Shown here one piece after another: positions 35,812 to 45,306 of a stretch of DNA of 64,000 nucleotides (its first letter is position 1; every line of letters starts with the position of its first letter). A program made the position numbers and the translations under genes. Source of the DNA: Chitinophagaceae bacterium. GTDB taxonomy: Bacteria; Bacteroidota; Bacteroidia; Chitinophagales; UBA10324. Under the pieces are notes generated by a model, which searched no databases, had not been told where the DNA came from, and saw only the letters and a list, made by a program, of their open reading frames with translations. Location of the stretch: contig JADJAG010000006.1 of assembly GCA_016704325.1 (NCBI GenBank), positions 248,001 to 312,000 of the forward strand, read 5' to 3'.

Positions 35812-38800
35812 CTAACGCATCAGGTACATTTTCCCAATGCCATTCTTAAAATACTGATCGGTTCCGGTTTCATAATGGTCAATCTCTTTACCATTCAGTT
35901 TTGCATTTACGCGATAGAAATACAATCCATTCGCCAATTGATCTCCAAATTGATCCGTACCATTCCAGGCATAGTCGGTGATGTTATTCCCAATATGGAT
36001 ATTACCCAGTTCATTCATAAATATTTCTTTGATAATTCTTCCGCTGATCGTCATAATCTGAATCTTCATTTGTTGCGGCACTTCAGAACCGGTTAGCGTA
36101 AATACAAACCGTGTAGAAGTAGTGAATGGATTCGGATAATTCATCACATTGGAGATCATCGGCTTATTAATCACCTTAAATGAAATCCTGTAAACATTAT
36201 CACCGGAGGTGTTACCGCTCCGGTCATAACCTTGTACCACCAATTGATAAGTGCCATCAATAGCAAATGTTTTTTTCAGGATAACCTGCGCTACATTGTC
36301 TTTTGAAAGATTATTCTGATCAGCAGGATAGAAGATCGCTGTAACGTTATCAAATACAATACTTTGCTTTGATCCATCCGGGTACAACAGGTAAATATCA
36401 AACAGGGAGGTATCGTTTAATGCCAGGAATTCACTCTCATCTGTCAGCATCAGATTTATTTCAGGCTTTGCGGAAACAAGGTCACCATCCAGAATATGGA
36501 TGCCGTCGAAAGTCACATCCAGCAATGGATTTATGTTATCGGTCGTGACATGAAAGTCAATGATGCCGATATTATTAAAATGTGTTTGCTCCGGCTGATC
36601 TTCATCCGGATTCACTTCCATAAACAGGTAATTCAGTCCGGCATAGATGTCGCTACCGGTGGTAAAATCATAAGTTACCTGGATGGTATCATTACCTTCC
36701 AGTGGTTGATAGCGTTTGTAATAGGTATGACTGCCATTGATTACATCGGTTACTTCATACTTCATCAACAGACTGTCCATGCTCCAGGGAGTAAGATTCT
36801 CCACAGCAACCTTTAACTTCAGCGGTAAATATTGGTTGACGCTGTCAGCAGCTGAAAAATATGCTGAATGATTCAAGGCAGCCTCCGGAACAGGCTGATA
36901 ATTGACTCTCCAGAAGTCGAGTTGTGCAGGCGTTCGTTGCGCTGTATCTGTAATAAAAAGATGCAGTTTCAGGTAAGGATATAGCTTCGCATCAATACCC
37001 GAAAGTAGCGTATCACTTGCTGAAACCTTGTTAACTAACACGGTTTCCAGGCCGTCAGCAGACACGCCTCTTATTTGTAATGCTATACTATCTGTACCTG
37101 CTTCCAGTGAATGCCATTTCCAATGTAAAGAAGTCCATGAAGCAGCAGGCCCGATTAAAGTGGATTGAATGAAACCCTGGTCCCAGTTGCCTTGTATCGC
37201 AAAGTTAGTATCAATGATAGCGTTGAAAGTATCACCAACCACTTCGTAAATGGGATAGTTTGGATCATTTTTCTTCAGGAAAGCAACATAAGGCACTGCC
37301 GTTTCGATGTTGTTTATTTGAGTAAGATTCAGATCTGTAAAATATTTCATCATTGTCGTGTCCCAGTTTCTGATATAGGGATCATTCACTGACATGATCA
37401 GCAGGTAGTTTCCATCGGGCACCGTATCAAGAAATTTTCCAACATCGGCATTTGTATAGGAGGTGTTGTAGAAAAAATTAGATCGTGGTGTTGATTTACA
37501 TTGAATACTGTTATACAAGCCGGTGATACCACCAAGATTTGGATTGATCCATTGCAGTCCGGTAACTGAATCAATTACTTCAAACAACATGGTAACACCA
37601 TAACCCATACAATCCCAGACTCTTGACATTCGAACCCCATTGATAAAATATCCAGGATCATCCAATGGAACCGGCCCGCCGATATAAGAAGTAAAGGCAT
37701 CATAAACACCAATGGTCTTTATATCATCTGCAAATTTGAATTGCCGGTTATCAGCCAATTCCACATTGCCATTTGGTTGAATCGATGACTTTAGCTGAAA
37801 GTAATGTGATTGATTCCATCCGGGAGAAGATCCTGCTATATAGATGAAGGAACTGTTGTGCCATACAAAATCATTGTTGTACAACGTATCAATGCTGGTG
37901 CGCCAATAGTAGACAGTACTGTCGTGAAGGTTTATGGCAGGCTGCCATTTAATCACACCTCCGGACTGAATCATTTTCTTTTCCTGGAATACAGGACTAT
38001 TAAAATTAAGGGTAGTATCAATCTGCAATACATATTGTTTTGTTCCGGCAAATGCATCTACGGTAGAAGCTTTAAGCGTAACACCCTGCTCACTCACAAT
38101 GGAATAGTCGTAAGGAAATGCAGGGACAATATCATCGGAACTGATAAACAGGTTTGTCGTGATTTCATTGTTTAGTTCTGATAGCTCTTCGATCTCCCCA
38201 TTAAATGAAATACTGTCGCCTGCATCGGCCTTGATATAGAATTCGTTCAGTCCGAAAGCTAAATTGGATTCTGTTTGCACAGCAAGTCGAATCGTATCTT
38301 TAAAATAGGGTGCCTTTATTCTTTTATGATAAAGAAATTCTTCTGTTCCATTCGGCAGTGTTCGTTTTACATCCAAATAAATCGAATCGCTGACTGCCAT
38401 GCCGATGTTGTACAATACAATTTGAAGGAAGAAGGAATCCAGTCCTGCCGTAACACCGGGTGGGTCAAAACTGATAAAAGGAGCTTCCAGCACATAGTCG
38501 GGTTCTGTATGCGCATTGATCTTAATAGATGGATCACCATTCAGCAACATCTGTTCTGCAACAGCACGATCAATATCAGCTCCCGATTGCGCTACTACAT
38601 CGGCCATTGTTTCAGCAATTAATGTACCCAGCGATTTATTATAACTGCTCGTTGAAAGGTTTTTATAAAAGCCCGTACTGTATAGATCAAGAGAGGTAGA
38701 AACCGAAAATTGGGAAGGCGCCAGGAAAGCTATGGCACCGCGATCTTCCGCAAAAATGAAATCATCGCTGATGCCATGTGTAGTAGTAAACAAATTGCCG

Positions 38801-40815
38801 ATGAGGCAGCCATTTGTAAGGATTACCGGGTACTTGCCATAATTATTGTACTCCTCCGGTCGGTCAAGATTGAAGTCAAAAGAATTATAAGAAGAGTGGC
38901 CGTAAAAGGTAATTAAAGATACTCCGTTGGAAATAATAGAGTCGAGGTATGTAGAAACAATGTACTCAATGGGATCAGTGCTTGTCTTGAAGAAGGAATA
39001 CACATTGGCACCAAACAACGTGTCGCTGAGTATGGATTTGTATTTATTAAGGTAACCCTGAAATACAACCTGGTCCAATGCATTGGCACCTCCGGCCAGG
39101 TGCATCACATTTTTCATCCACCCTTTGTTGGAAACGGTCTGTACCGGATTTTTTTGCGCACTTTCAAACAACTGTGCCTTCGCAAGGTAGATACCAACCT
39201 CTTCCGGTGTCAGGCAGGCCAACCTTCCGATAGGTATTCGGGGTACCGGCGAATTCCCATGGGCAGTCAATAAATTATCTGAGCCGGGAAAGCCGAAGGT
39301 AGGCACGTAGCAATAAGCCCTGTTGGGAGGATAATTATAGAAAGCGGCATGTTCAATGCCTTTACCTATCAGAAAAATATGTCGCTCTGCCGGAGGCCAT
39401 TTTTCAATAATGAAATCACTGAAGTTACGGATGGAAGATGGGTGTTCATGTATACCCCAGGCAAATTGATCATACAGTTCCCTGATGTTTACTACAATTG
39501 CCTCGTAGCCGTTTGCATTCTTAAAATTCTTATAATCTTCTACGTGGTTGTATCCGGAACTGTCTGAAAGAAAAAACGGATGGGTGATAATGATGAAGTC
39601 TCCCTGGTTGGCGGCTTCATTAAAATTTGTGAATTGTATTTTTTTTAGAGTGTCCACCTGCCTGATCACTGCAATCGGATCATTTGCCACCAGCAACAAT
39701 TGTCTGTTTAAATTGGAAGGAGGTAATAGGAATTTATTAATATCATTTTGAGTCACGGCTTCCAATCTCAGTTTATTGGTAAAATCATACAAGATGGGAG
39801 TGGTGCCCGACTCATTAAAATTACTGATCTCCAGGTATTGCGTAGTATTGGTTCCATCCAGGTTGAAAAGTAACTGGCTGGTATTGTCGAAGTTAAATTC
39901 GCGGGGATAGGTTAAGTCAAGCCAGGCAACAGAAGCGTAGTCTGTTGTGGTAGAGGTAGATGCTGCGGTAGAATAAGTGAGTGTTGTTGCAGGGTGGCTC
40001 AATTGCCCGGCATTGGGCAGGTTAACATCAATTTGCTGCATTACGAATCCAAAGTTGGCAACGTTGTAAATATTGTTTCCATTAGATGAAATCGAAAGCA
40101 CATGATCAGTAAGTCCCCAGCTGACAACAGCACTCTTCAATGTTGGTTGTGGACCAATTATATATGGATAAGGCGTATTCACCACAAAATCTTTCGCAGT
40201 CTTATTGAAAAAATTATCAGTATAGCCTTCACAGTTACTGAAGTCTGAATTGTAAAAAGCCTGTCCGTTAAGTGCCACCTGGCCCTGGCTGAAATTCAGC
40301 CAGCTGACCCTTGCTGTTCCTCCCACATAGGTTGCCGTAAACCAGCAAAAGGGTTCTTTGGCAGGCGGATTATCAATTACATTGGAAATAGCTGAGATAT
40401 GCTGCGTACTGGGTTGATTACTCCACGTAAGAAAGTAGGCAGCAGTATCATTAAACATGCTCAGGTGGGTATTTGCCTGCCAGCTCTTATCATAATACAA
40501 GGATGAATCTGCCATGCCATCGTTACGCACTGCATAAAACTCGAGGTAGTCAGAGGTACTGAGGAGGGCATCATTGCTGACATAAACCGGTATTTCAATA
40601 CCCCGGTTAAAAACCTGCAACTGATTTCCATTGATAGATCCTAATGGAAACCCTGCTGCATTCAAAACATCATAGTTTATCCTGTAAAATCCGTCTTCAA
40701 TTATCAGAAATTTGTAATAGGTCTGCTCGTATTGGATCCATTCATTCCCGAAATGCTGGGAAAATATTTTTTGTGTGAGGAAAAGAAAACAGAGTACGGG
40801 TAATAGTCTTCTCAT
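35812..40815 (-). CDS. porU2: Gingipain-like (C25) peptidase, T9SS sortase PorU2-like
   Basis: 1667 residues. A signal peptide ends near residue 19 (KIFSQ). The N-terminal domain (20-400) is beta-rich. A caspase-fold C25 peptidase domain covers about 410-790, with the catalytic pair H640 in FYGHSSYNSF and C670 in LTNGCLIGN, thirty residues apart as in gingipains. Long beta-sandwich regions follow. The C-terminus has an FlgD/T9SS-like domain (YPNPFTTSTRFVF, then ANGLYFYRV). True PorU is nearer 1150-1300 residues. Together with the PorV-like gene whose stop codon abuts its start, this matches the second PorU2/PorV2 pair annotated in Bacteroidota. Predicted to act at the cell surface, cleaving T9SS sorting domains. 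That activity is inferred. Confidence 0.85.
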   Translation of the reverse strand: MRRLLPVLCFLFLTQKIFSQHFGNEWIQYEQTYYKFLIIEDGFYRINYDVLNAAGFPLGSINGNQLQVFNRGIEIPVYVSNDALLSTSDYLEFYAVRNDGMADSSLYYDKSWQANTHLSMFNDTAAYFLTWSNQPSTQHISAISNVIDNPPAKEPFCWFTATYVGGTARVSWLNFSQGQVALNGQAFYNSDFSNCEGYTDNFFNKTAKDFVVNTPYPYIIGPQPTLKSAVVSWGLTDHVLSISSNGNNIYNVANFGFVMQQIDVNLPNAGQLSHPATTLTYSTAASTSTTTDYASVAWLDLTYPREFNFDNTSQLLFNLDGTNTTQYLEISNFNESGTTPILYDFTNKLRLEAVTQNDINKFLLPPSNLNRQLLLVANDPIAVIRQVDTLKKIQFTNFNEAANQGDFIIITHPFFLSDSSGYNHVEDYKNFKNANGYEAIVVNIRELYDQFAWGIHEHPSSIRNFSDFIIEKWPPAERHIFLIGKGIEHAAFYNYPPNRAYCYVPTFGFPGSDNLLTAHGNSPVPRIPIGRLACLTPEEVGIYLAKAQLFESAQKNPVQTVSNKGWMKNVMHLAGGANALDQVVFQGYLNKYKSILSDTLFGANVYSFFKTSTDPIEYIVSTYLDSIISNGVSLITFYGHSSYNSFDFNLDRPEEYNNYGKYPVILTNGCLIGNLFTTTHGISDDFIFAEDRGAIAFLAPSQFSVSTSLDLYSTGFYKNLSTSSYNKSLGTLIAETMADVVAQSGADIDRAVAEQMLLNGDPSIKINAHTEPDYVLEAPFISFDPPGVTAGLDSFFLQIVLYNIGMAVSDSIYLDVKRTLPNGTEEFLYHKRIKAPYFKDTIRLAVQTESNLAFGLNEFYIKADAGDSISFNGEIEELSELNNEITTNLFISSDDIVPAFPYDYSIVSEQGVTLKASTVDAFAGTKQYVLQIDTTLNFNSPVFQEKKMIQSGGVIKWQPAINLHDSTVYYWRTSIDTLYNNDFVWHNSSFIYIAGSSPGWNQSHYFQLKSSIQPNGNVELADNRQFKFADDIKTIGVYDAFTSYIGGPVPLDDPGYFINGVRMSRVWDCMGYGVTMLFEVIDSVTGLQWINPNLGGITGLYNSIQCKSTPRSNFFYNTSYTNADVGKFLDTVPDGNYLLIMSVNDPYIRNWDTTMMKYFTDLNLTQINNIETAVPYVAFLKKNDPNYPIYEVVGDTFNAIIDTNFAIQGNWDQGFIQSTLIGPAASWTSLHWKWHSLEAGTDSIALQIRGVSADGLETVLVNKVSASDTLLSGIDAKLYPYLKLHLFITDTAQRTPAQLDFWRVNYQPVPEAALNHSAYFSAADSVNQYLPLKLKVAVENLTPWSMDSLLMKYEVTDVINGSHTYYKRYQPLEGNDTIQVTYDFTTGSDIYAGLNYLFMEVNPDEDQPEQTHFNNIGIIDFHVTTDNINPLLDVTFDGIHILDGDLVSAKPEINLMLTDESEFLALNDTSLFDIYLLYPDGSKQSIVFDNVTAIFYPADQNNLSKDNVAQVILKKTFAIDGTYQLVVQGYDRSGNTSGDNVYRISFKVINKPMISNVMNYPNPFTTSTRFVFTLTGSEVPQQMKIQIMTISGRIIKEIFMNELGNIHIGNNITDYAWNGTDQFGDQLANGLYFYRVNAKLNGKEIDHYETGTDQYFKNGIGKMYLMR

Positions 40816-41901
40816 CTACGACTTAACTGGTTTATCGGCAATGGTAATGCGTAACGAAAATACATTAGAGTAGAGGGAGGACGAAAGGCTACCCAAATTG
40901 GTCAATGCATAATCTATGCTGACACTCTTGATCACCAATCCAACACCAATATTCGGTTGTGCGGTAAAATGTTTGCTGCCGTCGAAATCCGTTACCTGCT
41001 GAATGTTTCCGATGCCGCCGCGCAGGAAAACAATGTCCTTGTATCCTGCTTCCAATCCGGCATGCGGATCAATGCTGAATGGCTGTGCGCTCAGCAATAC
41101 ATTTCTTTTTCCATCTGTAGTAATGTCAATATCCACTTCAGGCAACAGGGTAACATTTTTGCCCAGTTCGAATTTATAAGCGGCTCCTAGAATTATTTTA
41201 GGTGCCGTGAGCTCAATCGAATTTTCAGGCACCACGTTTTGAGTGGTTGTAAAAATTTCCTGTTCATCTTCCGTAAAGCTGAACGACCAGGCATTAAATG
41301 TGGTAGTGATGTCTTTTGCCATGGCACCAAACCGCCATTTGTTTTTATCATACTGAAAGCCTGCATCCAGTCCAACACCCCAGCTCGAAGCAAATGAACC
41401 AACGGTGCGGTGTATCAGTTTCAGGCTGCCGCCGATACGCATGCCTTCAATAGGCAGTTTCTGCGCATAAGAAATAAGGCCTGCATAATCAGCTACTGAA
41501 AAAGTGGTGACATTATTATAGTTAACGCTGCCATCAGGCTCCAGCAAAAACAAGGTATTGGGGATATCATCCACTCCAAAACGGATGATGGAAAAGGCAA
41601 GCATCCTGTTTTTATCTTGCATGGGCAGTGCCACGGCTGCATAATCGAACTTGGCTATCCCGGCAAAATACTCGGCATGCATCAGTCCTATATCCATTTT
41701 TTTATCAATAAGAGCCAGTCCGGCCGGGTTCCAGTATCCTGAAGTTACATCGTTGATGGAGGCAACTTGAGCGCCTGCCATGCTTAAGCCACGGGCCCCA
41801 ATGCCAATGCTTAAGAATTCGTTGCTGTATTTATAAAACTGGGAAAAAGCCCCTGTATAAGTAAACAGCAGCAGGCAGACTATTGTCAGTATTCTTCTCA
41901 T
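40816..41901 (-). CDS. porV2: PorV/PorQ family outer-membrane protein, PorV2-like
   Basis: 361 residues. A signal peptide ends near residue 20 (TGAFS). The motif FLSIGIGARGLSMAGAQVAS, then YWNPAGLALI (residues about 30-62), is the hallmark of PorV/PorQ-type barrels of the FadL superfamily. The rest is alternating amphipathic strands ending in VFSLRITIADKP. PorV carries T9SS cargo to the PorU sortase in the outer membrane. This copy probably serves the peptidase gene that starts at the very next base after its TAG stop (40816-40818), with no gap between the two genes. Translational coupling is very likely. I see no other core T9SS gene (porKLMN, sprA, porT) nearby. Confidence 0.87.
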   Translation of the reverse strand: MRRILTIVCLLLFTYTGAFSQFYKYSNEFLSIGIGARGLSMAGAQVASINDVTSGYWNPAGLALIDKKMDIGLMHAEYFAGIAKFDYAAVALPMQDKNRMLAFSIIRFGVDDIPNTLFLLEPDGSVNYNNVTTFSVADYAGLISYAQKLPIEGMRIGGSLKLIHRTVGSFASSWGVGLDAGFQYDKNKWRFGAMAKDITTTFNAWSFSFTEDEQEIFTTTQNVVPENSIELTAPKIILGAAYKFELGKNVTLLPEVDIDITTDGKRNVLLSAQPFSIDPHAGLEAGYKDIVFLRGGIGNIQQVTDFDGSKHFTAQPNIGVGLVIKSVSIDYALTNLGSLSSSLYSNVFSLRITIADKPVKS

Positions 41902-42000
41902 GAAGGTATTTTGCTTAAAACCCTGGATAAACGCCTCGTATTTAGCGGTATTGTAAAAGTAGATTTTTTATTCCGAACAGAAATGCGGCTCATTGGTAGG

Positions 42001-42177
42001 GTGTATGCCAAATTGCATTTCTCAGCGATAAAATAATACAAGCGCGAAGACGCCAAGACGCCAAAAAAACGGAGCATATTGATCCTTTGTGATTTTCTTC
42101 GCGACTTCGCGTCTTGGCGCTAAAAAACCAAGGCGCTAAGGTAAACGCTACAGCATTAAGTGCAATTTGTCATAAAC
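42001..42177. mobile_element. 177-bp palindromic element, GTATGCCAAATTGCA termini
   Basis: Left end gtgtatgccaaattgca, right end tgcaatttgtcataaac: inverted repeats with two or three differences. The centre is a hairpin of gcgaagacgccaagacgcc facing cttcgcgtcttggcgct. The tips resemble those of the GTACGACAAATT family. No ORF. Confidence 0.65.
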
Positions 42178-42390
42178 CCTATTGGTACAGTTTCGAATGA
42201 TTTGGACGGCGAAAAGGGGCTCCTTTTGGTAGTTTGCCGTTCACCCATGAGCGTGTGGGGGAGGGTTAATTCAATTTTTTCAAATAGCAAGTCTGTGAAG
42301 GAGCCTTAAGGGAGCACGACAAATTGGATATAGATTATCGGGTGTCGAAATTGAGTATTGAGGATTGAGTACTTGTCGTTTGAGTAAATG

Positions 42391-43752
42391 CAATAGTCCG
42401 GTAGTTTTTTGCGGATGTGTACACAATGTAGGTCAATAAACAGGTTAGTGTTGAATTCAGGGTAAGGGAGATTGCAAGATAAAAGAAGAAAGTCTGTGAT
42501 TTTTGTGTGCCAAAAACTAAACAGACTTCCTTCGGCCATACGGGATGTATGGTTAAGGCAATATTATCACAAATTGATAATATCAAAAAGCCGGTTGCAA
42601 AATTTATTTCAACACTGTGTTTGCAATGGTGGAGCATCAGCGGCAAATATAATTTCACTAACATGTCGCGTTACATGAGCTATAGTGAACAGGCAATGCG
42701 TAATGCCTACAAGCGAGGCTTTGAATTTTCTGCTTTCAATTGGGAATTGATAAAAGATCATTGCTCGGATGAATTGATATTGGCATTTGATCCTAGCTAT
42801 ATTTTCAAGAGTGGCAAGCACACCGAAGGACTGGATTATTTCTGGAGCGGACAAGACCAAAGGACAAAAAAGGGACTAGAGTTTGGCTGCCTGGCAGTGG
42901 TAGATGTAAAAAATGAAACCGCCTTTCATTTAAATGGAATTCAGACCCCGGATAAGCATGCCAGGAAAAAAGCAAAGCAGAATTTGATCGACCATTATGT
43001 TGATTTCATTTTATCGTCTTTACCTGCGTCAGGCAGTTTGAGTACATATCTGACCGTTGACGGGTACTTTATGAAAAAAGAATTTATCAATCCCCTGTTG
43101 GCAGCAGGTATGCAGGTGATCACCAAAATGCGAAGCGATGCCAACTTGAAATATTTATATAAAGGAGCACAACGTACGGGTAAAGGCAGAAAACGAAAAC
43201 ATGGACAAAAAGTGAACCTGAAAGATATTGACAGAAAACAATGGGAGACAGTTTATGAAAACAAAAAACAACTTTGCCTCACGGCAGAATTATATTGTGT
43301 GGCTTTGAAAACAAACGTACGCATCGTTTACCTTTATCATAAAAAGCACCAGTCTTATGAAGTGTTTTTAAGCACCGATATTGAACTCTCGGGAGCAAAA
43401 ATTGAAAAATATTACCGGCTTCGTTACCAGATCGAATTTTTATTCCGTGATGCTAAGCAACATTCAGGGCTAGAAGATTGCCAGGCCCGGGACAACAAAA
43501 AGTGAACTTTCATTTTAATCTCTCCCTGACTACCGTAGGAATTGCCAAAGCACAACATTACCTTTCTATTCGCAAAGAGCAAAGAGGCAGTTTTTCATTG
43601 CAAAACATAAAACGGATGTCCCACAATAGGCATATTACAGATTTAATTTTTTCAAACTTAGGTTTAGACCTGAATTGCAAACAAATAAAACGCCTCTACG
43701 ACGACTGCATTCAAATTGGCAAAATGGTTGCTTAAAAAATAACGGACTATTG
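42391..43752 (+). mobile_element. IS4-type insertion sequence, 1362 bp
   Basis: Terminal inverted repeats: left caatagtccggtagtttttt (42391-42410) against right, reverse-complemented, caatagtccgttatttttt (43734-43752). It is flanked by a 6-bp direct repeat TAAATG (42385-42390 and 43753-43758), though the right flank itself consists of taaatgag units, so the target duplication is not certain. It carries one transposase gene broken by a frameshift. Insertion was into an older repeat element, so it is the younger event. Confidence 0.85.
42507..43735 (+). pseudogene. DDE transposase (IS4 type), frameshifted
   Basis: The first frame runs from a GTG at 42507 to a stop at 43503-43505. The rest continues in the -1 frame to 43735. 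Catalytic residues are present: first Asp in ILAFDPSYIF, second Asp in LTVDGYFMKKEF, and the YREK signature YRLRYQIEFLFRDAK (Y-x2-R-x3-E-x6-K), which defines IS4-type transposases. The break lies in five A bases (43497-43501) just after LEDCQARDNKK. A sixth A would restore a continuous protein reading NKKVNFHFNLSL. A single-base loss, a sequencing error in a homopolymer, or ribosomal slippage could all explain it. The slip site c-aaa-aag is not the canonical a-aaa-aag heptamer, so I favour a mutation or error. Confidence 0.88.
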
Positions 43753-43986
43753 TAAATGAGTAAATGAGTAAATGAGTAAATGAGTAAACCAGAGTAGTGA
43801 TTACAAAATAGCAAATGATCGGCTTCGCCGCAGCAATTTAACCATTTAACCATTTAGCCATTTAGTAATTCAACCATTTAACCCACCAACCATTGCTTGA
43901 CAAGATGAACGAATTGTCGTACCCCCAGCCTCAACAAACTTCTCCCGTCAATTACCTAATTCCTATTTTGCCGAAAATCAACCCGA

Positions 43987-45258
43987 ATGAATTTTGTCGA
44001 AGAATTGAAATGGCGCGGCCTGTATTTCGATGCCACACCAGGTGCTGAAGAACATATAAATGAAGGTTCAAGAATTGGATACATCGGATTCGATCCGTCA
44101 GCCCCGTCATTGGGTATTGGTAACCTGGTACAGATCATGTTGCTTACTCATTTTCAGCGGGCAGGAAACAAGCCCATTGCATTGGTGGGTGGCGCTACAG
44201 GCATGATTGGTGATCCATCCGGGAAATCTGAAGAGAGAAAGCTGTTATCGGAAGAAACGATTCGTGCTAACGAAGAAAAGATCAAGCAGCAATTGGGCAA
44301 ATTCCTTGATTTTACAGGAGACAATGCCGCTACCATTGAAAATAATTTTCAATGGTACAAGTATATGACGGTGTTGGATTTTCTACGTGATGTAGGAAAA
44401 CACCTGACGGTAAATTACATGATGGCAAAGGATTCTGTAAAGAGCCGGCTTGAAACCGGTATCTCCTATACAGAATTTACCTACCAACTCTTACAGGGAT
44501 ACGACTATTATTGGCTGAACAGGCAACGGAATTGCACCCTGCAAATGGGCGGTTCCGATCAATGGGGAAATATTACTGCAGGAATTGAACTGACGCGCAG
44601 AAAATCAGGCAATGAAGTGTTTGCCATTACCAGCCCGTTAATCACGCAAAGTGATGGTAAAAAATTTGGTAAGTCGGAAAAAGGAAATGTATTCCTCGAT
44701 GCATCCATGACTTCACCCTATAAATTCTATCAGTTCTGGATGAATGTATCTGATGAAGATGCTGCCAAATACCTTCGGGTATTTACGTTGATGGAACAAG
44801 ATGAAATTATTTCGCTGGAAAAGAGCCATGCCACAGAGCCACATTTGCGGTTGCTGCAACAGGCACTGGCAAAGGATATTACCATCCGGGTGCATTCAGC
44901 AGAAGACTACAACCAGGCCATACGCGCTTCTAAAATCTTATTCGGCCAGTCAACAGGAGATGAACTCCGCACACTCAGCGACCGTGACTTCGAAGAGATT
45001 TTTGAAGGCGTTCCTTCCAGGAAAATCAGCCGATCTCTTTTAGAGGAAGGTATCGATGTAATGCAATTGATGGTAGAGGAGACGCAATTCTTTCCAAGTC
45101 GTGGCGAAGCCCGCAGGATGATACAGGGTAATGGCGCATCCGTCAACAAACAAACGGTTGCACTTAATCAAATCATCAAAAACGCTGAACTCATTAATAA
45201 CCGGTACTTGCTTTTACAAAAGGGAAAGAAGAATTACTTTCTCGTTATTGCAGAGTAA
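43987..45258 (+). CDS. tyrS: Tyrosyl-tRNA synthetase
   Basis: 423 residues, normal length. It charges tRNA-Tyr with tyrosine using ATP, in the cytosol. The class I Rossmann domain includes YIGFDPSAPSLGIGNL, where the HIGH signature is written GIGN (43-46). Other marks are the tyrosine pocket YTEFTYQLLQGYDYYWL, GGSDQWGNITAG, and the second signature KFGKS (226-230). A C-terminal S4-like RNA-binding domain (about 350-423, FPSRGEARRMIQGNGASVNK) completes it. The GIGN change is at catalytic histidine positions. I believe related Bacteroidota enzymes share it, but I could not check. Transcribed alone or with the Nudix gene 48 bp downstream. Confidence 0.95.
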   Translation: MNFVEELKWRGLYFDATPGAEEHINEGSRIGYIGFDPSAPSLGIGNLVQIMLLTHFQRAGNKPIALVGGATGMIGDPSGKSEERKLLSEETIRANEEKIKQQLGKFLDFTGDNAATIENNFQWYKYMTVLDFLRDVGKHLTVNYMMAKDSVKSRLETGISYTEFTYQLLQGYDYYWLNRQRNCTLQMGGSDQWGNITAGIELTRRKSGNEVFAITSPLITQSDGKKFGKSEKGNVFLDASMTSPYKFYQFWMNVSDEDAAKYLRVFTLMEQDEIISLEKSHATEPHLRLLQQALAKDITIRVHSAEDYNQAIRASKILFGQSTGDELRTLSDRDFEEIFEGVPSRKISRSLLEEGIDVMQLMVEETQFFPSRGEARRMIQGNGASVNKQTVALNQIIKNAELINNRYLLLQKGKKNYFLVIAE

Positions 45259-45306
45259 AGCGATTTTATAATCGCCTTCGAAAGTCAATCATCCGGAGTT
45301 GTATAC

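Larger units (their letters stand above)
42314..43922. mobile_element. GTACGACAAATT element, interrupted by an insertion sequence
   Basis: The left part (42314-42390, gcacgacaaattggatatag then 7-bp units ttgagta-like) and the right part (43753-43922: four taaatgag units, agagtag/tgattac heptamers, core ggcttcgccgc, six atttaacc-type octamers, then cattgcttgacaagatgaac and aattgtcgtac) together match the uninterrupted element at 46269-46473. Removing the IS and one 6-bp duplicate leaves about 241 bp. Confidence 0.75.

Noticed and set aside
43497..43505. Programmed -1 ribosomal frameshift in the transposase
   Set aside because: The slip sequence is c-aaa-aag, so the P-site tRNA would re-pair poorly. 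Loss of one A from a run is simpler. Kept only as an alternative.
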